From: Mucidula mucida
Taxonomy: Eukaryota; Basidiomycota; Agaricomycetes; Agaricales; Physalacriaceae
Length of the DNA: 14,763 bases
NCBI GenBank assembly: GCA_015501055.1
Contig: JADNYV010000828.1
Location: 1 to 14,763, forward strand
Direction: 5' to 3'
Shown: positions 1-9,043 of the stretch, one piece after another
Layout: every line of letters begins with the position of its first letter
Numbering within the stretch: position 1 is the stretch's first letter
Program-made: the position numbers and the translations under genes
Notes under the pieces: model-generated
Told to the model about the DNA's origin: nothing
The model's database searches: none
Seen by the model: the letters and a program-made list of their open reading frames with translations, nothing else

Positions 1-429
1 AGGGCCTCGGATCTGTTTCACGTCCAAATGACGGTCTTCGCAGCTTCTGCTCGCTATCTATCAGTTGAATTCCTTAGAGTCGTGGATACGTTACAGGTAA
101 ATAAATCAGCGAGTAATATTCTGACATGCCATCTGTGGAGGCACGCTGTCTCCGAGGCCGATCCCAGCCTTACGCCACTTTGCCTATACGGTAAACCTTC
201 GGTCCCATCGGAGATGTTTCAGCATCCAAAAAAGTGACTGGAAATCCCAGAAGGAACATATCAGAGCTTGAGAAAGATATGCCTGACTCCGAGTCCTGCG
301 CAAAGCTATCCATCTTATCTTATCTTATCTAGGGCTTGGTTAGCCGGTAGAACAACAGCGGAAAGCTATGTCTGTAACGCCCATCCAACATTATAAGCCT
401 TTCTTCTATTTCTACGCAGATAAACCTCG
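1..429. other. Left edge, no gene recognised
   Basis: This stretch holds one short open frame on the + strand (28-237, 69 codons) with no motif I recognise and no clear exon structure. It could be the 3' part of a gene entering from the left or chance. A GATA-site cluster at 312-330 belongs to the upstream region of the gene starting at 430. Confidence 0.4.
312..330 (-). promoter_or_regulatory. Triple overlapping GATA-factor site
   Basis: Three copies of CTTATCT overlap at a 5-nt step (314-320, 319-325, 324-330), giving AGATAAG three times on the minus strand. This matches the consensus of fungal GATA factors (for example nitrogen or iron regulators). It lies about 100 nt before the proposed start at 430. 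It is equally a simple (CTTAT)n microsatellite, so regulatory function is inferred. Confidence 0.4.
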
Positions 430-1910
430 ATGAGCCTTGACCAGAATCTCTTCACGCTCGTCTTCACTCCAGCAAGGACGACCCAAATGTCATCGATCTT
501 GTCGACACCAATGGCGTCGTACATTATCGAAAGCAGCGCATAACAGTGGCCCCCTTGTACACGATTGAAATGTACGGTGAGTAGTTCCATACTCGATCAA
601 AACACTTTTCATCAATATGCGCCCAGACTTCATGTCTGAATCTCTGCTGGTGACCGCCACAGCGCCCAGTCCAACGAGCAAAAAAAGATTCTCGAGCTCT
701 GCAATCCTTCGTCCACCGTGGAACTTAAATACACTGGGACGCTTTCTTTCCGTTGGGGCTTCAAGTGGGAGGAGTGAGTGCCCTCCCTCGTCTCAACGCG
801 TCGTTCAAACGTTGACCACGCTAAAGGCACGACTTTGAATGGAAGCGAGAAGAATGCTACATGATCCGCAAACCAGATCCGCCTGTCCTTGTCGCGATCA
901 CCAAAGAGCCGGCGGGGGACTCAAGACCAGTACTGTCCAAATCCTCCTATAATCTCAATAGGTACGTCCTCAGAGTTAGCCCATTTGAAGGCCAACTCAA
1001 CCCCGTGTCACTTAGATTTGAAATCGAAGATAGAAAAGGCTTGGAAATCGTCCTCCTCACTGCCCTCCTCACATTCCAAGATGCCAACGATGTGCACCAC
1101 TCGACACTCAAAGACGAGCGCTCAACACCGATCCTCGCCGCGCATAAAAGCTCCCAAGACATTCAGGCTCCTCCGCCTGCCCCACCGCCAAGGCCGCCCG
1201 CCAAAACAGGCGTAGACCGCATTGCTGAACTGCAGGGATCCGAGGCGAGTTCAACGAGGTGACGGTAGAGCAAGAAGGCGAGGTCACGGACTATGCCCAG
1301 TATTGCTGGAATCTCCTCCAGGATGATGCCATGCTCTTCGTCACCATACGCTCAGATTCGCGGACGAGGTTCCCAAAGTGCTGCAGGCCGTCGAGGAGAC
1401 GAAGCGCATCCGACATAAAGCGGGCTTGCCCGACGACCTGCACCAGTATGTGTTGTACGACACGCTTCCGTCCAAAGGCGCGCGCCGCATAAATCTCGAC
1501 AACGACGAAAAGTACGCGACGCCAAAGAGCCTCGTCGTTCACCTGAGCAAAATCCCGATGCCCGAGCTGCAGCCTACTTCTCCGATACCTGCCCACCTCC
1601 TCAGACCAAGGAAGATAAAAAGAAAGGCAAAGGTATGGAGTCCTCCTTTGTATAATCCTATCCAACGCTCACTTTGCTTTTTGTAGGTAAAAAGCTCGTG
1701 CGTAACGGCGATTCCTCACATTCGAAGATCCATTCGCATCAGGTGCATCCTAATCAGCCATCGCCGTCCCCCTCGCAGTTGGGCAATCCCTCGATATATG
1801 TTGCCCCGCCTCCTCCCAAGACCAAGGGGCGGAAGAGCTCGCCAACGCCCGAGGTGCCACCAAGGCCGGTGTCCGTCGTGGCGGGGATTTTTGACAAGTT
1901 GAGGAAGTGA
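430..1910 (+). pseudogene. Conserved fungal protein of unknown function, seven frameshifts
   Basis: The coding signal starts at ATG 430 (MSLDQNLFTLVFTP) and ends at TGA 1908-1910. Four introns have canonical ends: 577-626, 774-826, 962-1015 and 1633-1686 (50-54 nt). Joining exons gives about 424 residues. The N-terminal half holds strings such as FRWGFKWEEHDFEWKREECY and MIRKPDPPVLVAITKEPAG, then GLEIVLLTALLTFQDAND; the C-terminal half is Pro/Ser/Lys-rich and ends GIFDKLRK. I recall similar uncharacterised proteins in mushrooms but know no function. The frame changes near 470, 680-687, 914-919, 947, 1235-1237, 1358-1360 and 1566-1569. Six changes look like loss of one base (or gain of two), and the one at 947 is the opposite. 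Two sit at an A7 and a G5 run. No nonsense substitution appears in the matched frames. It is either a young pseudogene or an error-rich stretch of assembly. Confidence 0.72.
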
Positions 1911-3110
1911 GAGAAGAGGCTGATCTTTGATTCAGCTATGGACTACATGGAAACAAACTGTATAATATTGTTGTTCAATATCGGAGTCTCTAATCATCGG
2001 GCTGTAACCGACCGAGTGGAATTGTTTCGTCGGCCGGGATGCCTCCCAGCGCTCTTCTCGGAATTGCTGCGATGTGATTGGATTATCTGAGGCGATCAGA
2101 AAGCTCTGAATGATCAAGTTGAGTCAGGCTTGATTGAAAGTCTCCATGGGGCACCTGTCCTCAACAACATCTCTCTCTCTATTTTCATGATGAGAGAGAC
2201 TCGTAAATGAAGTCACTTTCAAAGGACGTCAAACGAGTGACGTTGAATCATCGATGACCCTGCTTGGTTTGGGACTCAAAGTGAACTCACCGAACGCAAA
2301 TGGTTACTGAGTCCTGCCACGAGAATAGCCGCAAACATTTTCTTCTAAAGCGACCTTCAAGCGAGAGCAGGAATAATATTACAAAGATGGAGACAGGACA
2401 TTAAGCTTTGTTCATCATGACTTGTTTGACAGCGATAGCGGTTACGTAGATACGCAGCTTTCTGCGCCAGCTCGCGCGTGCGCTCAAGTTTCTGCGCCAC
2501 CGTGGTTATATCCATCGAGATATCAAACCGCAGGTACGCATCCGTACCCAGACATTTACAGCGTCGCCAATCAGAGCGACATGGGCGCGTACAAACGACT
2601 CGAAAGGAGGATCCAAAGCGTGCACAGACCACTGGCTTGACTTGACCATGTGTTTCATAATGAGGGTAGCATCAGGACCCATCCATTGAAGTGGCCAAGA
2701 ATCTCATCCTCGGGGATAGTGGTCACCCACGATGAGCCCAAAGGAGGTGAGGGAGGTATGTCTCAATTGACCACGTATGCAACCACGTTAATCTGGAAAT
2801 GATGAACAAAACACATCGCGAGAACGATCGCGACATACTATTTTTCCTCCTTGGATCCCATAGCAGATAATGTGCTGAAAAGAGGATTACTGTCGCGAGC
2901 AGCGTCGAAAAGGTGCGCGTGTCTTTGCCTGATCTTTGCCTGCGAACACGACAGCCGAGGAAGCGAGCAGGAAGTCATCTGAACTCAATGATCGACAGAC
3001 TTTGGGAACAAATCTCTTGACAATATCCTGTAACTCGACTGAACTCCACCGTTTACATGCTAAAAACTAAGGGCCTAGGATTGGAATATAACAGTAATTG
3101 ACAGATGCAT
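1911..3110. other. 1.2 kb without a supported gene
   Basis: Both strands are partly open at about 2357-2640 (91 codons minus, 72 codons plus), but neither frame shows a domain, intron pattern or convincing start. A short TC-rich/GA-rich inverted pair lies around 2168-2198. The stretch holds the 3' flank of the 430-1910 gene and of the dehydrogenase fragment ending at 3111. Confidence 0.4.
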
Positions 3111-3356
3111 TTAGGCTTTCCAAGCATCCTTGTGTGCCTCCACGAAGGACCTGACGGTTCTCTTTCCAAGAACCGTATTAGGATTGGCAAATCTCTTCTC
3201 CTCCACCCCATTGGCGTTCAGTGTTTCGAGAGATGCTAATTGACCAGCGTAGTCGGCTGGTAATCCAAGTGAAATGTAGAACTTTCGAATCTCGTCCACG
3301 GAAATGCGCTCGTGAGTGATGGGGCGACCCAACACCTCACTGAACGTTTTCGCGAC
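3111..3356 (-). pseudogene. Orphan last exon of an NmrA-like NAD(P)-dependent dehydrogenase
   Basis: The minus strand from 3356 to the TAA at 3111-3113 encodes 81 residues: VAKTFSEVLGRPITHERIS at the start, a middle with LGLPADYAGQLASLETLNANG, and an end in VRSFVEAHKDAWKA. This is the pattern of the C-terminal substrate-side region of NmrA-like / festuclavine-dehydrogenase-type short-chain reductases (S-E-V-L-G-R-x-I-T-H, then a P-x-D-Y-A helix). A typical member has about 290 residues with an N-terminal Rossmann fold (GxxGxxG). No such sequence is found upstream; instead a copy of an unrelated repeat begins almost directly. A 3' splice site (TTGACAG) sits just before the exon. So this is a 5'-truncated relic or the last exon of a chimera with repeat copy A. 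It cannot be catalytic without the Rossmann fold. Confidence 0.6.
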
Positions 3357-3369
3357 CTGTCAATAAAGA

Positions 3370-3852
3370 CATTTAGAGGCCACCGCTGTTGCCTCTAGAA
3401 CGCCTTGCGCCATTCGACAGCGCTTCTCCAGATCTCTGCCAACTCCCCATGCCAGGAGGCTTCAGATAGATACGACTTCCACGGATCTGAATCTTTCAGT
3501 TGTATGCTATGATAGATGATTACCTGTCGCATATGTTAGCCGGCAGAAGATCAGTGACATTAGACGCGGTATGTTTGTCGCATTGACCTCTGTAGCAGAT
3601 GTAGACATGGTGATGGAAGACTTATTGGAGTCCGAACTGCTCGGAGATGGAGGTGGGAGGAGGAGGAATTAGTGGTCGAGGAGGCTGGGTCTGTCACATG
3701 GGGGTGGTGCGAGAGCTGTGCAAGGAAGTTCCCAATCTTGAGGATCCTGGAGGAGAGCGAAATATAGTCACCGTCCAACACGTACATATCTTTTTCGCCT
3801 TGAGACAGTCTCCGCAATGTGGTCTTTATGTGGTCGCTTTGGAGGTCAAGAA
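3370..3852 (-). repeat. Repeat copy A: promoter plus first exons of a multicopy gene
   Basis: On the minus strand this copy runs from a promoter-like part (about 3852-3609) into ATG 3608-3606 (MSTSATEVNATN), then a GT-initiated intron and an exon-2 homologue (DPWKSYLSEASWHGELAEIW then SAVEWRKA). It matches copy B over its whole length with small indels and copy C over the promoter part and the first ~50 coding bases. Exon 2 needs a frameshift near its end to reach the splice site beside 3370-3390. The product is not recognised. Downstream it abuts the dehydrogenase exon at 3356, in the same orientation. Confidence 0.55.
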
Positions 3853-4129
3853 AGGGAAACTATTCTTGCGTTCAATATGTATTGAAATTTGGAGTACGTG
3901 GACTGAGTCGAAGGAACCGACCTGAAAGTCATTCGGGACATTGCCGTGGGATCTGGATGTCGTTTTAACACTGCAATGTAAAGTCCGAGAAACAAAAGAT
4001 TGCATTGAAAGCGATGGAAACAAGAGTGACAAAAATTGAGCCTGAAGGTTTAAACGCTGATACTCATCATAACTTGCAAGGCTTCGTACCAGTCAGTGCG
4101 ATAGAGATAACGGTCAAAAAAGAGAGCTT

Positions 4130-4690
4130 ACCTCTGTTGCCTCCTGCATACTTTGCCATTCAACGGCGCTTCCACAATTCTGCCAGCTCCCCATTGGGGT
4201 CTTCAAACCGATACGTCTTCCACATGTCTGCATATACATCCGAACTCGAGTCAAGTAAACCTGACGCGACGATTAGCACGGCATCAATCATGATGTGATG
4301 ACTTACTTCGTCTTCATCCTCCGCCGCGTCAAGTTGATATTTCCGGTTGCAGAACGTCACAACAATCGACGTGTATGTTTGTCGCGTTGAGTTTGACCCC
4401 GTAGATGCAGACATGGTTTTGTGGTAGGCGCGAGGAACCGATGAGATGAGCTTTTAAGTACTTTTGCGAGAAAAGAAGTCCTATTATTACTCAAGTCTGT
4501 GCGCGTTAGCTGTAAAGTGCTGTTAAGGAGGCTGAGTCTGTCACATGGGGGTGGTGCGAGAGGCTGTGCAAAGGAAGGTTCAAATCTTCAGGACCTGGAG
4601 GGGAGTGAAACAATCAGTAACGTATGTTCTTCGCCTTCAGACTTCAGACGCGCGCAGTGGTCACTATGGAAGTCAAGAGCGAAGGCAAAC
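4130..4690 (-). repeat. Repeat copy B: promoter plus first exons, the longest copy
   Basis: This copy aligns with A at the stretch GTCTGTCACATGGGGGTGG (near 4535 here, near 3687 in A) and with C at GTGGTCACTATGGAAGT (near 4657 here, near 9025 in C). On the minus strand it includes a TATA-like ACTTAAAAG about 45 nt before ATG 4414-4412, which suits a core promoter. The coding part is described separately. No terminal inverted repeats, target duplications or transposase were seen, so the copies look like segmental duplicates rather than a classical transposon. Confidence 0.55.
4132..4414 (-). pseudogene. Coding part of repeat copy B, unknown protein
   Basis: Exon 1 runs 4414-4307 (MSASTGSNSTRQTYTSIVV, ending LDAAEDEDE). 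An intron at 4306-4261 (46 nt, GTAAGT...CAG with a GCTAAT branch-like site) separates it from exon 2 (4260-4132), which ends at a second GTAAGC donor. Exon 2 is open in the spliced frame, but comparison with copy A shows the older reading was in another frame: GGGGAGCTGGCAGAA here and GGGGAGTTGGCAGAG in A both give GELAE with only synonymous changes. Copy B therefore probably carries compensating indels. No later exon is found in 3853-4130. The family and function are unknown. Confidence 0.45.
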
Positions 4691-4778
4691 AAAGGCGAGG
4701 CGGAAAATTTTCTCACGATGCACCGCACCGGGTAATACTGCGTTCGTTCTCACAAGAGGTTGCGTTGCGTTCTCACCT

Positions 4779-5840
4779 TCATGTTAGAGCGGTGCTCATG
4801 CGGCAGTACATTCTATTCATTTCCATCAAAAATAATTCATCTACTAGTGAATCGCCTGTCGTTGATGGCTGCCATCCACGGGGCCCCTGCTCAGCCTGCC
4901 ACTCTGACTCTGGATTTGCCAGTTCCTCCCTTATGCTTATATCGCCGCGTTCTCTTCTTACCTTTGCTTCGGCCTTGATGAGTGCTGCTGCTGAGACTCC
5001 TCTCTCTGAACACTTTCCTCTCTGCGCTCTTGAGCAAAATACCACTCATCTGTTATATCCTTCTTCACCGACATCGACGCGCGCCAAAATCCGAGTCCAG
5101 AACGAACAGAGATACATCTCGTCAAAGGTGCTTCCCATGAGCCCTGGTCCGATAAGCCAGTTCGGGTCTTGCAGTGCATGTGCCGTTCCAGCACAGCTGT
5201 ACGCCGGTCATTCTTATCAGACATTCTTCGAGGATATATCTGGGACCCTACCTGGATAAGTCTTGATACTGCCCAGCGATAATCTCAGCTAAATCTCCTC
5301 ATCGCCTTGTCGTAGTAGGGATGGTGATCAACCACTCGTATTGCTCATAACCCGCCACTATCGATGTTTCGTCAAAACGCAATCGATGAATAAAAAGGAA
5401 CGAACTCACACATAACAGGAAGCGTACTTCATCCATTGCGTCCTTGAACGCTGGTTCATCTGGATCCCTCATTCTTGCTAGCAAGACAATCCGACAGGGG
5501 AACGCCCTCGACTGTAACTCCGAATCCGGCGCGAACGAGATACTGGGAATATGTAGGGGCCAGGGGGCCTGTCGATAGGAGCCTGGGTCGTGGAACGGGT
5601 ATGCACGACATGATCCGCGGCTTGTCGTTGAAGGACCGCACCAGCCCAATTAGGTCGGGCGCTGTGTAGATGTAGCGTCGATTCGATGATCTTGGACGAC
5701 CATCAAAGAGCACGTCGCCGATGATGCTTTCTTGAGATGGGGAGCCTTGTATGATGACTTGAATAAATTGAATTAGCAAGACTGTTTCCTGGAGATGATT
5801 GAGTAAAACTGACATAGGATCTTGACTGCTTCATGTTAAG
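4779..5840 (-). pseudogene. Decayed unrecognised gene, minus strand
   Basis: A coding-like signal moves between frames. From about 5815 it reads QGSPSQESIIGDVLFDGRP, then YTAPDLIGLVRSF. After a frame change near 5600 it reads FHDPGSYRQAPWPLHIPSIS and LLARMRDPDEPAFKDAMDEV. A probable intron with GTGAGT...GATAG ends lies near 5360-5412, followed by AGYEQYEWL. A second possible GTAGGG...ACAG intron follows near 5200-5255. Then comes QDPNWLIGPGLMGSTFDEMY, an in-frame TGA, and a last open part ending MYCRMSTALT before TGA at 4779. At least one frameshift and in-frame stops are needed under any exon model I tried. I do not recognise the family. The + strand is also open across 4624-5259, but the protein-like strings and splice signals favour the minus strand. 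Confidence 0.4.
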
Positions 5841-6350
5841 CGACATGTTCAAGTCTTCTGGTAGAGGACAGCCGCCATCCTGGCGAATTTATAGAGGAAG
5901 CGCTTGGTCCAAGCTAGGTCAAAGAGCACCGTCTCTATATAGTATCTCGCGATGAATGATGCAGGTCCGCTTTGAGGTTCATTGTTCACATACTCAGATC
6001 GTCGTCGATGATATCCGTTATAGGCTGCTATTTGTCACACGTTTCTTTGTGAAAAACTTGGGAGCTGTCGCGATCGGGTGTCTCATTCTACGACCTTTGT
6101 TACTACATAATTTTATTTACGCAAAGCGCTCGAATGCCAACCCAATGCGCAACGTGTCCCCGCCCGTCTATCGCTACGCCACAAGAGGCTATGCCCTTCT
6201 GACATACAGATTCTTTGTATGTCCCCCGCAAAGAGATATCATTCGTCGGCCCAGCCATTATCTTTGAGGAATGGTATTATATATGAGGTATAAGTGCAGC
6301 TCTATAAACGATCTCGACAATTAACTATACTCTAATGCTAGCAGTCCAAA
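5841..6350. other. Intergenic, no supported gene
   Basis: A 103-codon + frame (5956-6267) lacks domains and a plausible context and is probably chance. The stretch lies between the decayed minus-strand gene and the 3' end of the Zn2Cys6 regulator. Confidence 0.35.
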
Positions 6351-6665
6351 TCAGAATGGCCCTCCACTGCCATTCATCCCCGTAAGACTAAGATACGTCC
6401 CAAAGTCTTCCCAAGAGTTGGCAGACCAGCCCTCCCAAGCCATGAAGTTGTCCACCTCATTGTGCGTCAGATCAATACTGCCACCTTCCAGCCCCAAGGC
6501 ACCCCAGTCTAAATGTTGCGCGTCGACGTCGACGTCGGGTTGCTCTTTGCGTTTCCGAGAGTCCTTTTCCTTGGGCGCCTTCAATAGAGCGAACACTTCA
6601 GCAATGACATCGCTGAGCGGTCCATGGTCAGTAATCGGCATGCAGATGCGAAAGAACAACTCCTA
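6351..6665 (-). pseudogene. C-terminal continuation of the Zn2Cys6 regulator, cut off by TAG TAG
   Basis: In exactly the same frame as exon 4 and right after the two stops, the sequence stays open for 103 codons to TGA 6353-6351. It reads ELFFRICMPITDHGPLSDVI, then a basic KEKDSRKRKEQP patch and an acidic, Trp-containing tail (AWEGWSANSWEDF). These suit the end of a fungal regulator: the helix after WQVAGRY, a possible nuclear localisation signal and a possible activation tail. Two TAG codons (6668-6666 and 6665-6663) separate it from the rest. Each could come from CAG or TGG by one transition. A 21-nt GT...AG stretch (6683-6663) would remove both stops in frame, but it is far shorter than the other introns here. 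Confidence 0.55.
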
Positions 6666-8572
6666 CTAATATCGCCCAGCTACTTGCCACTTTTCCTCAT
6701 GGCAATGCAGCATCTCCATCAACTTGTAGACGTCTTCCAAATCCCTCGGAGTCGATACAGCGCCATCGTAATGCGAATTTGCAGCGTTGAGGAGAAGAAC
6801 AATAGCCGAGGACAGCATTGCTGCTAGCATATTCGACAGTGTTATATCATGAAACGCAGCATGATGCGCTTGTAGAACGTGCGCACACGAGCGGGCAGCA
6901 TTGGTGCAGATGGCGATGGAGGAGAAGGAGCGGTCGGCGTTGATAATGAAAGGTCGATGGATTTGGATTTGGACCCAATAGTACGTGCTATAGAGTACAG
7001 CGGATGCCTCGGAAGGCTGGTGCGGATTCCAGCGTAGATGATCCGGTATGGCGTCGACCCAATTATTCAGGGCAGAATCCAACTCCACGGCGACGTTATG
7101 TCCCCACTCAGCGGTCGATAACGCATCCCAGTATTCAGACCGTCTGACGGAATATATGGTTTTCTGGGCAAAGCCATATATCTCCAGTAGCTTGAGATGT
7201 AAGACCCATGCCGTGATTTTTGGGACGACTCCGGCAGGTTGTGTCCATGGCTGATTCGGATCCGCCATGAATTCTCCCGGCCAGTACTCGTCGTCAACTA
7301 GCGCAGGAAACTCTGTGTCGAATCTAGACGACAAGGTGAGAAACCGAGCTTGGAGCGAACGAAGACGCTTACTCGTCCGAATTAGCGGATCTCATACGTC
7401 CAGACAATGAACTAGCATAGGAGTCGAGAGTAACGAGCGCCCACCAGGCGCGCGTCAAAGACTCATCCAGCGGCGTCCACGGTTTATTAGTCCGCCGTTT
7501 GCGATGGATTCTCATGTGTTGCGCCAGCCGTATGCCCATGCCAGCGAATAGCCAACACTTATCTGCAATGGACAAGCCGTACATATACAGCACCATCAAA
7601 GCGAACAGCTGCAGATCCCACAAACATCCGGACGAAGCATAGTCAAACGAGTCTAGCGGGCGGAGCTGCTTGAACCATTCCCACCCTACTTGATGTCTAT
7701 CGGCCACCCGCGGATCGTTGCTGATGCGAGAGGCGATCGCGCATACGGCGAGGACGACAGAACCGAATGGTCGGGAGGTGTAGTGTATGCCGTTCGATAC
7801 ATCACGTCTGAACGATGGGCCGTGGAGGAGACATAAATGGGTGTTGGTGGTATCAAGGAAGAGATTGACCAAAGAATAAATCAGGTCGGAGGGAGGGAAT
7901 AATAAGGGAGACGCTAAGACTGGGGACATATGTTGCCCGACCGGGCGAGTCCAGAACTCTGGCCTACGCCGACTATGGTGGGGATCCAATGTTTGCTTGA
8001 GGTCGACCACGGCTTTGATGAATTTCGTGTCGTCTTCTGATCCATATTGGCGATGTTTGTTTTCGGAGATGCTGAGCTTGCTCATGGGACCTTCCATAGT
8101 CTGTACATCGGCAGTGGTGTTGTCGGGCGTTGCACTGGCTTGACGCTCTAATGCGGAAATCTTTGCCTCTAGCTCGCGCGCATAACGCGCTAATTGCACA
8201 AGCAGCGGTCGTACCACCCTGGCATCCTTGGGACATGAATATGCCGGCTGCAGAATGGCAGTTATGTGGACTTGTAGTTCTTCTGTAGTCTCCGATGAAG
8301 CCAAGTTTATAGGTAGTCCACCGTTCTGATCAATGATGAGCGGGAGTAACCTGAATGCTCCCATTTACTTACCTTTCTGGACATTGCAGCAATATGTGTA
8401 CATTCTGAGCCGTACGCAACGCAGTTCGAGCATTTTTCGCCGGGTCGTTGAGCACTGTCACCTTTTGTACGGTTAGATTCGAACATTTAACAAGTGATGA
8501 CTTACAAGCTTTCTTTCTGAAGCGGCAGTTGTCACAAGAACCTTGTAGTCTTCGCTTCTTGGTGCCTTCCAT
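6666..8572 (-). CDS. Zn2Cys6 fungal transcription factor
   Basis: Four exons on the minus strand are 8572-8506, 8461-8373, 8325-7373 and 7323-6666. The three introns (44, 47 and 49 nt) have GTAAG donors, and joining them keeps one frame for 588 residues. The zinc cluster is residues 13-41, with C-x2-C-x6-C-x9-C-x2-C-x6-C spacing; it begins CDNCRFRKKAC, and intron 1 splits the codon of its third cysteine. An Arg/Lys-rich stretch precedes it. A linker with a short coiled coil (LARYARELEAKISALERQ) leads to a fungal-specific regulatory domain (Fungal_trans type) with LLHGPSFRRDV, RLAQHMRIHRKR and AWWALVTLDSYASSLSGR. Such proteins are nuclear and bind CGG triplets; the targets are unknown. The frame stops at TAG 6668-6666, followed directly by a second TAG, although coding-like sequence continues (see 6351-6665). 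Repeat copy C lies about 150 nt upstream in the same orientation. Confidence 0.85.
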
Positions 8573-8724
8573 TATATCTATCGTTCAGATTTCGCCGATT
8601 TTGTGTTACTGGGCTCTCCGGTGTCGTTAAACCGTGCTGAGATCCTCGAAGAAGGCAGTGATGCGCAGTACGAGAACATGATAGACTGAAACTTGGACAA
8701 GACCAAGTCTTCCCGCTTCATTTA

Positions 8725-9043
8725 GACGCGGTATGCTTGTCGCATTGACCCTCGGTAGATATAGACATGGTGAATTTCTTGAAGTCGACTAAGCACCGAA
8801 CGGCTCGGAGACGGAGATGGGAGGGAGTATAGCGGTGAGGAAGACCGCGATGGCCTATAAGTATTTTTGAGAGAAGAAGCTACTCGAGGCCTGTGTGCGT
8901 CAGCTATAAAGTGTTGTTGAGGAGGTTGAGCAGAAGAGAGATTGTGGTGGACCATTCTGCAAACTCAGAGGGAGAGTAGAACAAATACTGTCAGTGCGAC
9001 ACGTACTTTCAGACGCGTCGCAATGTGGTCACTATGGAAGTAA
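8725..9043 (-). repeat. Repeat copy C: promoter plus truncated first exon
   Basis: The right part matches B at GTGGTCACTATGGAAGT and at the region around CTATAAAGTGTTGTTGAGGAGG (8905-8926; B has the same with a few substitutions). The left part has ATG 8768-8766, with ATGTCTATATCTACCGAGG followed by a stretch close to copy A up to CATACCGCGTCTAA. Similarity then stops at about 8725, and the reading frame ends at TGA after about 15 codons. A TATA-like CTTATAGG lies upstream of the ATG on the minus strand. The copy ends about 150 nt before the start of the Zn2Cys6 regulator and points towards it. Confidence 0.55.

Noticed and set aside
2168..2198. TCTCTCT/AGAGAGA hairpin-like pair
   Set aside because: It is a low-complexity simple-sequence match of only 7 bp, common by chance.
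4577..4587. GGTTCAAATCT resembling a tRNA B box, with a TGGTGCGAGAGG A-box-like string upstream; possible SINE or tRNA relic
   Set aside because: The A-box match is poor, copy A does not conserve the B box, and no acceptor stem can be folded.
3370..4690. A classical transposon around repeat copies A and B
   Set aside because: I found no terminal inverted repeats, long terminal repeats, target-site duplication or transposase/reverse transcriptase coding sequence.
4624..5259. 211-codon + strand frame
   Set aside because: No domain is recognised, and it overlaps repeat copy B and the decayed minus-strand gene, whose protein-like strings and intron signals are stronger.
8474..8486. T-loop-like GTTCGAATC on the minus strand
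   Set aside because: It lies inside intron 1 of the Zn2Cys6 gene and no cloverleaf surrounds it.
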